Below are positions 36,601-43,853 of a DNA stretch of 64,000 bases, one piece after another. Each line of letters opens with the position of its first letter. Within the stretch, counting starts at the first letter, position 1. This DNA comes from Polyangiaceae bacterium (GTDB lineage Bacteria > Myxococcota_A > Polyangia > Polyangiales > Polyangiaceae). The position numbers and the translations under genes were made by a program. A model generated the notes under the pieces. The model did not search any database and was not told the DNA's origin. It saw only the letters and a program-made list of their open reading frames with translations. The stretch lies in NCBI GenBank assembly GCA_025936045.1, contig JAICUB010000006.1, positions 124,001 to 188,000 of the forward strand. The letters run 5' to 3'.

Positions 36601-38343
36601 CGGCTTGCTCTGATGCGGGCTCGGCTCGAGCACGGCGACGTTCGGGCTCGGCAGCCGGCTCGTGAACGCGAGGCTCGCCGCGCCGCCGTCGACCCACGTC
36701 AGCGTCGCGATGAGCGCGCCGACGACGCGATCCTCCTTGTTGCCGCGGATGGCGAAGCTACCCACGTACGGATCCGGCAGGATCGGCGCCCAGCGCAGCA
36801 GCCCGAAGCCGAGCACGAGCGACCCGCTCACGACGCGGTCGGTCTCGTCGAGCTCCCCGCTCAGCAGGTATACCGACGCCGGCGCCGTCCAGAGCAGCGC
36901 GTTGCGCAGCGAGAGGACGGAGCCGCGCTGCTCCTTTCCGATCGGCTTGAACGCGGCGTCGGTGCCCGGGAAGCCGTAGAGCGTGACGCGCAGCGCGGTG
37001 CCCTGCCGGGAAAAACTCAGCACTACTCCGCCCTCGGCGAGCGGGATCGGCTGGCCGTTGACCTCGACCGGCTGATCGACGCGCAGCTCGGCGAGGCCGG
37101 TCATGAATACCTGCTCCCCGTGTGGGTCGCAGACGTAGAGGAGCACGGAACCCGCGGGATGACGCACCCGGAATGGCAGCGGGCGCGCGTTCGGCCCCGC
37201 GAGTGCCCACAGCGACAGCACGCGTTCCGTCGGCGGCGGCGGCGCAGTGAACGCTTTCAGCGCGAGCGAGTGCTGCCCGATCGACAGCCACCCATCACGC
37301 AGCACCTCACTCTCGCCGTCGGCGTCGACGCGCGCGCTCGTGCCCGCGCCGAACGCGAGCGCCCAGCTGCCGCTGCCGGTCGCATCCCCGAGCTGGGACA
37401 CGGGAACTTGCGTCAGCGGCACGGCCCAACCCGCTGTCGTGATCGCGCTCGTCCCGCTGCCGGCCATCAGCGAGCCGTTCAGACCGCTCAGGTCGAGCAG
37501 AGATGGCGCCACCGCGGCGTCGAACAGCACGGCGGCAAGCTCGGCGACGAAGCGCCCAGGGCCCTGGTGCTCGGCGAACTCGAAGGTTTGACCCGCGGCC
37601 GTCGCCGACCCGCCGGTCAGCACGAGCTTCTGCAGGTGCCCGCCGTGAAGCTCGAGGTGCAGATGGAGCGGGGCCGCGATCGTCGTCGCGGCGGACCCAG
37701 CGCAAGCGCCCGGGTCGAGGGTCGGCTCGCCCGCGGGCGCAAGCTCGAGGTCGACGACGAGGTTCGGCGCCGTGCCCGCATCCACCCGTCCGTCCGTCTC
37801 CGTCGAGCCAAGGGGCAACGTGACCTTGCCGTCCGTGACGCGCAGCCCGAGAAATCCGACCGGCGCGCCTGAAGACACGAGACCGGACGCGAGCCAGCAC
37901 GCGCCGGGCTGCACGTCCAACGTCACCGCGTCGGCGCTGCGGATCAGCCGGCGGAAGCGAGCGGCCGTGAACGCGAAGAGCGTCACACCACCGGAGTCGA
38001 TGTGCAGCGCGTGCGTCGGTCCGTAAATTTCAAAGTGGACGAGGCCGCCACTCGGCTCGGGAAACGGGCCGAGGCGGCGTGCCGGACTCAGATTGCGCAG
38101 CGGATTGGTGAGCGGCCCGATGTCGAGCGGCAATGCCGCGCGTTCAGCGCGCCGCACCACCGTGTTCGACGAGACGTCACTCCTCGCGAGATCGGCCGAC
38201 GGAACCAGGGGATTGACCGCGAGCGTTCCGGCGGTGTCCGCCTGCGCCAGCGCTTCGAGCAGCGAAACGCGCGCGTCCTCGGGCAACACCGCGCGCCCGA
38301 TGATGCGTTCGAACAGAGCCTCCGCGGATTCGCTCGCCCCCAT
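33664..38343 (-). CDS. Very large beta-rich protein of unknown function (1559 aa)
   Basis: 1559 residues. ATG 38343 is preceded by GAAGGA at 7 bp. A short helical N-terminus (about 1-45, ALFERIIGRAVLPEDARVSL) leads into a long beta-rich body with a Pro-rich break near 600-640. The last 250 residues alternate hydrophobic and polar positions with many Gly (for example AELQVEIGLEPPFFIVFGLE, then EVDAYVGFGAKIHIGPFGGE), like an amphipathic beta sheet or barrel. Four cysteines cluster at the C-terminus. No signal peptide or known family. It is the first gene of the two-gene operon with the 1200-residue protein. Confidence 0.8.
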   Translation of the reverse strand: MGASESAEALFERIIGRAVLPEDARVSLLEALAQADTAGTLAVNPLVPSADLARSDVSSNTVVRRAERAALPLDIGPLTNPLRNLSPARRLGPFPEPSGGLVHFEIYGPTHALHIDSGGVTLFAFTAARFRRLIRSADAVTLDVQPGACWLASGLVSSGAPVGFLGLRVTDGKVTLPLGSTETDGRVDAGTAPNLVVDLELAPAGEPTLDPGACAGSAATTIAAPLHLHLELHGGHLQKLVLTGGSATAAGQTFEFAEHQGPGRFVAELAAVLFDAAVAPSLLDLSGLNGSLMAGSGTSAITTAGWAVPLTQVPVSQLGDATGSGSWALAFGAGTSARVDADGESEVLRDGWLSIGQHSLALKAFTAPPPPTERVLSLWALAGPNARPLPFRVRHPAGSVLLYVCDPHGEQVFMTGLAELRVDQPVEVNGQPIPLAEGGVVLSFSRQGTALRVTLYGFPGTDAAFKPIGKEQRGSVLSLRNALLWTAPASVYLLSGELDETDRVVSGSLVLGFGLLRWAPILPDPYVGSFAIRGNKEDRVVGALIATLTWVDGGAASLAFTSRLPSPNVAVLEPSPHQSKPHPPDQGDVRAPSLPAGEPQDKTVPHLAGIAAAAAVSVPAPVITTVAPGPRLLDVSTNKDLIGVEWSLARQGVAVFGDGFSSGTFAPAVAGMDVQLPLAQQRVFMLPQVQWEPVRTLAEDQDPVTLGVFPSPLASASDGGATRIATQAPTLVPAIPDLVVDGVLDAFQSGATTAFATTLPFGIQAVVRLRATATGPAHADTLLRTEPVFTAPALRGGAQLTARAEGGRRKPGDESPGFAGQVVQRRNGVDLVSGVGLGLSVLGSTLDPASSVEAVFNEEFTTAAPRVPVTRFDLSGYGGSNFSDWGNPFGAFAQTTKVTFKVVVGRAFWELVKVATVLYPWGIHVTRSVTIERTSGGGVIRKDSGWQASSDGLFDFRFKPDASTPLQPSPYVVHPGLLRGLFDVTRIRPTGGPLVEFPGSSGTVRLAPYYFDAEVELDDGVRSRAMGVLGFLQLEPVGRPLDANELARLFELQGPIGGPLERTLDVGRSGFNFRASRVEADLALEAGARRLVGVLRGSVELPAVGSWSSVRLPGPANSSAPREATPVDASRGVPLVRQQRMLDPVGGVMRLAASAGDYRFADAVDLFAAANPAWDYGFLETNAACSFLFRRPHIADGVAEARTTVPPSFVDIFARTTSKAVFPPLESTIEFPSAAHKLVVVPGGLKLEPPLNVTPSRPALVLAEHGSDQIRLNYGAATVRYGLDEDGWSLTLTRLRHDSDMLGMTNFSRNEYDLVGSARTRPVVQRAQNFLFPDFEDALDFIPGFSQHPNFGPIELSPSNLNHEIKIVTRAEYDKDIDVGEVAVKIGCFAGAWVGWEIDSATGLTVPATGAQVGAELQVEIGLEPPFFIVFGLELEATLKQLVTSTTLSTEIEVDAYVGFGAKIHIGPFGGEAFLAVGVVVIWEDPIWKVGGLVKLHAELDLGIVDVSIDAELKGVVYCETPDRKCDYSGEVEVNVSICWVFHIDATYEASDTAVIGAC

Positions 38344-38583
38344 GTGATTTTCCTTCGCGCAGCAGCATTTGCGCGGCAAGACGGCACGCCAACCCCGGCG
38401 CGCGTCTCGACGCGCTCGAGCCCGTCACTACGTTCGAAGGAGCTTGTCCGACCGTAGCGGCTTCGTAAATAGGGGTTTGTTGGGCCACGCGCTCGCCAGA
38501 AGAGGATAAGGGGAAGCAGTGGCTGTACCCCGGCGACCAGCGCCCCCGGCGCCAGCCGCAGGCGAGCGCGTGACGAAGTACCC

Positions 38584-38618
38584 TTGCACGGTATACCTCG
38601 AAGAGGTATGATTCGGAA
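38584..38618 (+). promoter_or_regulatory. higBA promoter with embedded palindromic operator
   Basis: TTGCAC (38584-38589) and TATGAT (38607-38612) are separated by exactly 17 bp. Inside and overlapping the -10 is a 7-3-7 palindrome, ATACCTC (38593-38599) and GAGGTAT (38603-38609). This is the classical site for autorepression by a HigA-type protein. Transcription would begin at about 38618-38620, at the GTG start itself, implying a leaderless message. Confidence 0.7.
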
Positions 38619-38909
38619 GTGAGCATCCGAAGCTTCGCCCGCAAGCCGGTCGAAGACTTCTTCCTCACAGGCCGAGCTCACCGCCGAGAAGGTTGGGCGT
38701 CGGCCGCGAGCGTCGTCAAGAGGAAGCTAGACATGATCGACTACGCCGCCGCGCTGAACGACCTAGCTTCCCCACCGGGCAACCGACTCGAAGCGCTGCG
38801 CGGTGACCTGAAGGGTTTGCACGGCATCCGCATCAACGACCAATGGCGAATCGTCTTCCGCTGGACGCCGGACGGCCCCGAGGAAGTTGACGTCCGCGGC
38901 TACCATTGA
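38619..38909 (+). CDS. higB: HigB-type toxin (RelE superfamily)
   Basis: 96 residues from a GTG. The C-terminal half, ALRGDLKGLHGIRINDQWRI then VFRW, is the conserved core of HigB/RelE mRNA interferases (basic residues plus the RINDQWRIVFRW strand). It should cleave ribosome-bound mRNA when free. The toxin precedes the antitoxin, as is usual for hig loci. It is 9 bp from higA. The promoter palindrome directly upstream supports autoregulation. Confidence 0.9.
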   Translation: MSIRSFARKPVEDFFLTGRAHRREGWASAASVVKRKLDMIDYAAALNDLASPPGNRLEALRGDLKGLHGIRINDQWRIVFRWTPDGPEEVDVRGYH

Positions 38910-38918
38910 AGGCACCCC

Positions 38919-39230
38919 ATGGACCGAACTCGAATGACCCGACCGCCGACGACTCCCGGCGAGATCCTCCGTGACGAGTATCTCGCTCCTCTCGAAATGA
39001 GTCAGAAGGATTTGGCCGACCACATCGGACAGGACGTGAAGGTGATCAACCGCATCGTGAACGGACGGTCCGCGGTCACGGCGGAGGTTGCTTTGAAGCT
39101 CGCGGCCACTTTCAGCACGACGCCCGAGTTCTGGCTGAACGCCCAAACGGCCGTCGATTTGTTCGCCGCACGGAGCAAGCTCCGCCGCCTTCCGAAGCCG
39201 CTCGTCCCCGGACGACGGCCGGCGGCTTGA
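38919..39230 (+). CDS. higA: HigA-type antitoxin (XRE family)
   Basis: 103 residues. After a short N-terminal extension it reads TPGEILRDEYLAPLEMSQKD and then ADHIGQDVKVINRIVNGRSA, the HigA helix-turn-helix, followed by the family tail FSTTPEFWLNAQ. It neutralises HigB and should bind the palindrome in the operon promoter. ATG 38937 is an alternative start nearer the usual family N-terminus. Its stop lies 3 bp before the left attachment repeat of the integrated element, so it is just outside that element. Confidence 0.92.
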   Translation: MDRTRMTRPPTTPGEILRDEYLAPLEMSQKDLADHIGQDVKVINRIVNGRSAVTAEVALKLAATFSTTPEFWLNAQTAVDLFAARSKLRRLPKPLVPGRRPAA

Positions 39231-39233
39231 ACT

Positions 39234-39255
39234 TGCGTCCCCAACGGGATTCGAA
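39234..39255. repeat. Left attachment repeat (attL copy)
   Basis: 22 bases identical to 53149-53170, covering the T-arm and acceptor 3' strand of tRNA-Glu in the antisense direction. Only this fragment of the tRNA is present here, so it is the duplicated target, not a tRNA gene. Confidence 0.92.
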
Positions 39256-39608
39256 GGCGCGACGATGGGTCCGCTGCCGCCATTTCAACCGCGATCGCGT
39301 CGTCCGAGAGTCCGGCCGCCGCGTCAGATCGATCGCCTAAGGGCGCGGACGATCCCGACGTTGTGCACAACGGTGCGAATTCCCCTGCCCCATCCGAGCC
39401 CGACCTTCGCGGCGTGGTCGAGACGGCGCTCGCTCGAGCGCTCGACGCGGCCGTAACGGCACAACGGTGGGAGCTCGTCGAGCAACTCGTCCGCGAGCTC
39501 GAGGCGCGACGGAGCGGTCGCGAAGGCGGCGGAGCGGTGGTCGTCTCGATCGCCTCGGACAGCGCTGGCGCTACGGCACCGCCAGGTGCCCGGTTGGGAA
39601 AACGCTGA
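39256..39608 (+). other. Displaced 3' end of the integrase gene
   Basis: The frame that crosses the left repeat (reading CVPNGIR) stays open to a stop at 39606-39608. The same repeat is read in the same frame by the integrase at the right end. Joining 51859-53170 to 39256-39608 gives 1665 bases, exactly 555 codons. The segment encodes about 117 residues: an Ala/Ser-rich spacer, then a helix (AQRWELVEQLVRELEARR) and a basic end. It could be mistaken for an independent 81-residue gene starting at GTG 39363. It overlaps the convergent SIR2 gene by 38 bp. Confidence 0.8.
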
Positions 39609-40665
39609 GGTAATCCTGCGACCACATTGGGCGGACGATCGCGTCGATGTTCGGAGAGCCGAACTTGAGCAGAGCGCGCAGGCGCACGACGTCCGGATCC
39701 CGCTCGTCGGGACCGAGCACGATGTTGTGCACCCTCACGTTTGAGATCGCGCCCAGGATCCGGCGACGGGCCATCGCGTCGGTCTGTGGAAAGCGATAAC
39801 CCACGAAGAACACGACGTCCGCAGTGCGGAGCCGGGCTAGCGCTTCCCGCCAGAGGGGCTCGAGAAGGTCGTCGACCATCCCCTGCTTTCCTGGACCGGG
39901 TGGAGCAATCGCAAGAGCGTCGTCGCGACACGTCACGACGAAGTGAGCCGCGTCCTCCTCGTCCTCGAGCACCTCGAGTTCAGCACCTTTGCGCCTCCAG
40001 TCCACGCTGCCGTGGAGCTTGAAGATCGCAGGCCCGCCCTCAGCCGCGTTCTTCGGCAGGCGCGCCCAAGTCCCCAAACCGAGTCGCTCGAGGACGCGAT
40101 CGTAGTTGAAGGTAATGACGGTGTGGTGGTGGCCGAGGGAGTTGTCCGTCATCACCTCTTTCCAGCGACGAAAAGGATCCCAGCGCTCGGACGTCGTGTC
40201 GGCCTCGTGGAGGAAGAACGAGCACTCCACGGCGAGCATCCGACGCGCGATGTTGCAGACGTCGCCGATTTTCACAAACGTGTTAGCGTCCATGAAGAGC
40301 TGGAGCTTCTGAAGCAGCGAACGGGCCGCCGCGCTTGCTTCGCCCTTCGCGACGCGGAATGCGGCGGATTCGAGCGCGTCGAGGAACTGCTCTGGGTCTT
40401 CCCAGAGATGCTCCCCCGAACGGGGGGCCATCGGGCCTAGGGCCCAGTTGGTTCCCATGTTGTAGAGCCTGCGAACGGCGCGCGGAAGCTCCCCGACAAC
40501 GGTCGACTGAGCGCGCTCGAAGACCGCGCGGGTGATGCCTGAATCCGTCCTTCCGTACAACGCCGCGAGGGCGTCCTCGGCTTGGGGTGCGAAAAGGTCT
40601 TTGAGCGTCGGTCCGCCGAGGGGGCGGCTGAAACCGGATCCGAGGATCCACGCGATATTCGCCAT
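39571..40665 (-). CDS. SIR2-like domain protein, likely phage defence
   Basis: 364 residues. The NAD-binding Gly-rich start LGSGFSRPLGGPTLKDLF (about 7-24), the FNYD motif (about residue 186), KLHGSVDW (about 212-219) and the C-terminal DVVFFVGYRFPQTD are typical of stand-alone SIR2-like proteins. Many of these deplete NAD during phage infection. No second effector or sensor domain is visible. ATG 40665 has GGAG about 8 bp upstream. It is the only minus-strand gene of the element, at the end opposite the integrase proper, a common place for defence cargo. Confidence 0.85.
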   Translation of the reverse strand: MANIAWILGSGFSRPLGGPTLKDLFAPQAEDALAALYGRTDSGITRAVFERAQSTVVGELPRAVRRLYNMGTNWALGPMAPRSGEHLWEDPEQFLDALESAAFRVAKGEASAAARSLLQKLQLFMDANTFVKIGDVCNIARRMLAVECSFFLHEADTTSERWDPFRRWKEVMTDNSLGHHHTVITFNYDRVLERLGLGTWARLPKNAAEGGPAIFKLHGSVDWRRKGAELEVLEDEEDAAHFVVTCRDDALAIAPPGPGKQGMVDDLLEPLWREALARLRTADVVFFVGYRFPQTDAMARRRILGAISNVRVHNIVLGPDERDPDVVRLRALLKFGSPNIDAIVRPMWSQDYLSVFPTGHLAVP

Positions 40666-40857
40666 GACGATCTCCGAGCTTACTCGGTCGCGAAGAAAAG
40701 CGCTTCTGACCTTAAAAGTTGAACTCATGGAGTGATTTCGGGCAGTTGACTACGATCGAGCCGTTTTCGGCTGCCGTGGCCTACTTTTCCATGATTGACG
40801 TGCGTCGACGCCTGGTGGTTAGGGGGTGATCGATCGACACCGCGGCATGATGCATTC

Positions 40858-41058
40858 ATGACCAGACAGACGCTCTTGATCGGGCCAGCGGCGCTGAGCC
40901 GTGCGGCCAACGTTGCCCAGCAGACGGCCGCCCGATTCCTTCGCGGCGAGCCGGTGAAGCCGCTCAGCGCGGAGCGCCTTCTCGCCGGCGTGCGGGCACT
41001 CGAGTCTCAAGGGTTCGCCTTGCCGCCTTCAGCCGCCTTGGAGAGACCGGCGCCTTGA
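40858..41058 (+). CDS. Small HTH DNA-binding protein
   Basis: 66 residues. ALSRAANVAQQTAARFLRGE looks like a helix-turn-helix recognition segment, followed by a helix and a short tail. It is the first plus-strand gene of the element, divergent from the SIR2 gene across 192 bp. It is TTGA-coupled to the next gene. It could be a repressor or excisionase-type protein; the call rests on the helix pattern only. Confidence 0.6.
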   Translation: MTRQTLLIGPAALSRAANVAQQTAARFLRGEPVKPLSAERLLAGVRALESQGFALPPSAALERPAP

Positions 41059-41417
41059 GCCCGCCGCGCGTCCTCGTCTGCACGCCGGAGGAGCTCCGCC
41101 AGCTCGTCCGCGACGCCGTGCGCGCGGAGCTGGGCGGTGCTGCAGGCGCCGTCGACGTGGTCGACAAGCACTCGGCGGCGGCGCTCGGGCTCAAGTCGAG
41201 GCAGTTCGTCGAGCTCGCGCGGCGCGGCGCCTTTCCGTCGTACCGAGCGGGCCGACGCGTGGTTGCCAAGCGCGCCGACGTGCTCTCGTGGCTCGAGCGG
41301 CAGCGGGCGAAGCCGTCGAAGAGCGACGCGCCCGAGGCCGAGCCGCTTGACCCGATCCGCGCCGGGATCGAGGCCGGCCGGCTCCGTGTCCTTTCCGGAG
41401 GCGGCCGCCGTGGGTGA
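41055..41417 (+). CDS. Putative excisionase-type HTH protein
   Basis: 120 residues from a TTG overlapping the previous stop. The central part AAALGLKSRQFVELARRG, then PSYRAGRRVVAKRADVLSWL, matches the MerR-like HTH_17 fold of excisionases and phage DNA-binding proteins. The N-terminal region is helical and the tail basic. It overlaps the RepA-like gene by 8 bp. Roles in excision or replication control are both possible. Confidence 0.7.
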   Translation: MSPPRVLVCTPEELRQLVRDAVRAELGGAAGAVDVVDKHSAAALGLKSRQFVELARRGAFPSYRAGRRVVAKRADVLSWLERQRAKPSKSDAPEAEPLDPIRAGIEAGRLRVLSGGGRRG

Positions 41418-42624
41418 AGCCGCCGTGAGATCGTGCGAGGCCTTGCCGGCCCGCTCGAAGCCGCCGCCGGTGAAGAAGCCGCCGCCGACCGCGCCGCCAC
41501 TCTCGGCGCCCGTGGCGCCGCCGGCGACGTCAGCGGACCCTCTGTCGGGCCTCTCGGCGCTCTCAAAGGTCGCGCTGACCGGAAAAGAGATGCTCAAGCT
41601 TCGCGAGGAGCCGGTCCGCTGGTTCTGGAAGGGCATCTTCCAGCATACGGACGTCGTCGAGCTCGCGGCACTCAGCACCAGCGGCAAGTCGACGCTGTGC
41701 ATGCTCCTCGCGGTCGCGGCAGCCGGCCACGAGCCAATCGAGCTGCTCGGCTTTGAGGTCACGCCCGTGCCCGAGGGCAAGCTCGTCGTGTTGGTCAACG
41801 TCGAGCAGACGTTGAGCTCGATGCAACGCAAGCTGCTCGCTTCGTGCGCGGTGCTCGGTCGCAACCCGCAGGCGGCGATAGGCCGCATGATCGTGGTTCC
41901 GCGCTGCAACTTCTCCACGGATACCCCAGCGTGGGACGACGTCGTCAGGCTCGCAGAGCGCAAGGCGATCGGCCTTCTGATCCTCGACTCCCGCGCTCGA
42001 ATCTTTCGCAGTGGCGACAGCAACGACGAGCAGCACGAGGCCCAGGGCGCGGAGCGCTTGTCCAAGCTGGTGAACACGGCCGCCTGCCCGATCGTCGTCG
42101 TCTCCCACCTCAGGAAGGCGTCCGGCTTCGGAGGGCGGCCGACGCTCGAGGACGTGAGCGGCAGTCACCAGCGCGCCGCGGGGCCCGACGTCGTCCTCGC
42201 GCTTCAAGCCACGCGCGGCGAGAACGGCGGCGTCGCCGCCAGCACGCTCTACTGCCTGAAGCGTCGCGACGAGGGCGACGAGCAGCACCCCGAGCCCGTG
42301 CGGTGGGCCATGGGCAAGGACGAGAACGGGGCGCCGTTGCTCACCGTGGGGGACGGCGCGACCGGCACGCCGTCCCAGCCGAACCATCTCAAGATGGTCG
42401 AGCTCCTCCGGGAGCAGGGCGCAACGACCAAGAGCCAGCTCGCCCAGGCGCTCGGCGTGAGCGGCGCAACGCTAAATCGCATGCTGACGGTGGCCTTCGC
42501 CGAAAAGTTGGTGAAGCGGGTCAAACGGCTCATTCGCGGCGTCGAGCGCGAGTGCATCGCCGCTCGCGTGACCACCGAGGACGTGGACAGACTCGCGGCG
42601 AACCGCGGCGAGGTGCGGCCGTGA
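41410..42624 (+). CDS. RepA-like AAA ATPase with C-terminal winged HTH
   Basis: 404 residues from GTG 41410. A Pro-rich N-terminus leads to an AAA_25/RecA-type ATPase fold: STSGKST with Lys93, and LLILDSRARIF with Asp193, then CPIVVVSHLRK and the SGSHQRAAGPDVVLAL segment typical of RepA/hexameric plasmid helicases. A C-terminal winged helix (about 325-370, TKSQLAQALGVSGATLNRML) may contact DNA. It is likely the element's replication helicase. Three 12-bp repeats follow directly downstream, supporting an origin. Confidence 0.8.
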   Translation: MGEAAVRSCEALPARSKPPPVKKPPPTAPPLSAPVAPPATSADPLSGLSALSKVALTGKEMLKLREEPVRWFWKGIFQHTDVVELAALSTSGKSTLCMLLAVAAAGHEPIELLGFEVTPVPEGKLVVLVNVEQTLSSMQRKLLASCAVLGRNPQAAIGRMIVVPRCNFSTDTPAWDDVVRLAERKAIGLLILDSRARIFRSGDSNDEQHEAQGAERLSKLVNTAACPIVVVSHLRKASGFGGRPTLEDVSGSHQRAAGPDVVLALQATRGENGGVAASTLYCLKRRDEGDEQHPEPVRWAMGKDENGAPLLTVGDGATGTPSQPNHLKMVELLREQGATTKSQLAQALGVSGATLNRMLTVAFAEKLVKRVKRLIRGVERECIAARVTTEDVDRLAANRGEVRP

Positions 42625-42689
42625 ATCTCGCCCGACAACTCACCCGACGGACCCCCGACGCCCGACAGTCAGGGAAGCGCCCGTCAGGG

Positions 42690-42812
42690 TGTCAGGCGAG
42701 AACGCTTTCGCGGCGTCAAACCCGCTCGTTTCCCATTCCAAAGGATGTCAGGCGAGACCCTCTGGTCGGACAGCTTCCGACCTATGGGAGGGAGTCAGGT
42801 TGTCAGGTGAGA
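42690..42812 (+). repeat. Iteron-like direct repeats, candidate origin
   Basis: TGTCAGGCGAGA occurs at 42690-42701 and 42746-42757, and TGTCAGGTGAGA at 42801-42812. The spacings of 56 and 55 bp place them at regular intervals. Further TCAGG cores lie at about 42668 and 42684. The tract is a non-coding 205-bp gap right after the RepA-like gene. Confidence 0.5.
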
Positions 42813-42829
42813 TTCGGGAGGAGCGAGCC

Positions 42830-43027
42830 GTGCCCCGCATGAGGGTCTGCGACATGGCGCAGCCGGAGCCCGAGGCGGAGCCGCAGCTCCTGCTTCTCGA
42901 GCTCACCGACGAACAGGCGAGCGACCTGCTCGACCTCGCCGCAGAGCTCCGGCTCGACGAGAAGCGCGTGATGCTGCTCGGCCTCCGCGCGCTCGTCGCC
43001 GCACGCGCCAGGAGGGCGAAGCCGTGA
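42830..43027 (+). CDS. Small helical protein of unknown function
   Basis: 65 residues from GTG 42830, chosen because GGGAGGAG ends 6 bp upstream. An acidic N-terminus is followed by LTDEQASDLLDLAAELRLDE and a second helix with a basic end, compatible with a ribbon-helix-helix or small regulator. No family is assigned. Confidence 0.55.
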   Translation: MPRMRVCDMAQPEPEAEPQLLLLELTDEQASDLLDLAAELRLDEKRVMLLGLRALVAARARRAKP

Positions 43028-43286
43028 TTCCCCTCGCCTCGAAAAATGCTCGTCGCCCGGCCTCCCGCGCCGTCGCGCCCGGAACCTTCGACTCAATTGA
43101 GTCCGGACGCGACTTCGGGCCGCAAGTCCGCGCCGCCACTCAATCGCACCGGGCGTCGTGTGCGATTGGCCCTCTCTCGCAGCATGAAAGCCGCGGGACC
43201 GATCGGGTGAGGCACCCGTCGGGGAAGCCGAAAGCCGGCCCGCGACCAGTACGCAAGCCGGCTTTACACGTGGTCGGGGGGTCGCC
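43028..43286. other. Inverted-repeat-rich intergenic region, doubtful small gene
   Basis: Three inverted repeats are seen: a 14-bp perfect palindrome GACTCAATTGAGTC (43090-43103), 9-bp arms CAATCGCAC/GTGCGATTG (43141-43149, 43160-43168), and 9-bp arms AAAGCCGGC/GCCGGCTTT (43231-43239, 43257-43265). A frame from GTG 43024 to 43290 would encode 88 residues with 4-base overlaps to both neighbours, but its composition is unremarkable. I favour a regulatory or packaging region before the long operon. Confidence 0.45.
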
Positions 43287-43853
43287 GTGACGATGCGACG
43301 CGCGCACGGCCGCGCCGCCGAACTCGGCGCCCTCGCAGTCGTCGAGGTCCTCCCCGCCGACGAGCTACCGGCGGGAGTGCCCGGCCTCGACGCGTCGTCT
43401 AAACCGGCGCGTGACGCGCTCGGGCGATATCAGGCTGGTCACCCCTCGACCATCGCGGCCGCGCGCGTTGCAGGGCAAGCCAGACGGCACCGCACGGCCC
43501 TCGCTCACACCCTCGGGGTGACGAGCTCGGACCCCGACTGGGCGCGCTTCCTTCGCCAGGCGGAGGCGTTCCGACGAGCTCAAGTGACGATGCTCGCGGG
43601 CACCGTCGGCGGCGGCCTCTGCGGGCCCGCGCCGGCGGCGCTCGTCGCTTCCGCGGCGCTCGCGCTCGCGGCGTCCCGGCTCTCGTACTCGAAGGGCGAC
43701 TTCGCGCTCGGCGCGCGCCTCGCCGCCGAGGTCCGCCAGCACCTGCTCGGCGCGCACGAGCTCTGCGCCCGCGAGGCTCAGGCCCGCCCGCGCTCGAACG
43801 CGGCGCTCGACGCCATCATGGCCGCGAGCGCCGAAGCGGAGGACGCGCCGTGA
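43287..43853 (+). CDS. Hypothetical protein at start of late-type operon
   Basis: 188 residues. GRYQAGHPSTIAAARVAGQ and a helical C-terminal half (ALALAASRLSYSKGDFALGA) give a small helical protein with a basic patch. Placement a few genes before the terminase large subunit would suit a small terminase subunit, but I see no diagnostic motif. It is GTGA-coupled to the next gene. Confidence 0.55.
   Translation: MTMRRAHGRAAELGALAVVEVLPADELPAGVPGLDASSKPARDALGRYQAGHPSTIAAARVAGQARRHRTALAHTLGVTSSDPDWARFLRQAEAFRRAQVTMLAGTVGGGLCGPAPAALVASAALALAASRLSYSKGDFALGARLAAEVRQHLLGAHELCAREAQARPRSNAALDAIMAASAEAEDAP

Noticed and set aside
29820..39230. The two higA copies as attachment repeats of a mobile element
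   Set aside because: Similarity is imperfect, lies inside coding sequence, and no recombinase is found between them.
39234..39255. A second tRNA-Glu gene
   Set aside because: Only the 3' terminal 22 bases are present; no anticodon or D arm precedes or follows.
39363..39608. An independent 81-residue gene
   Set aside because: The same frame is open back through the attachment repeat, and joining it to the integrase keeps the frame exactly, so it is better read as the displaced integrase 3' end.
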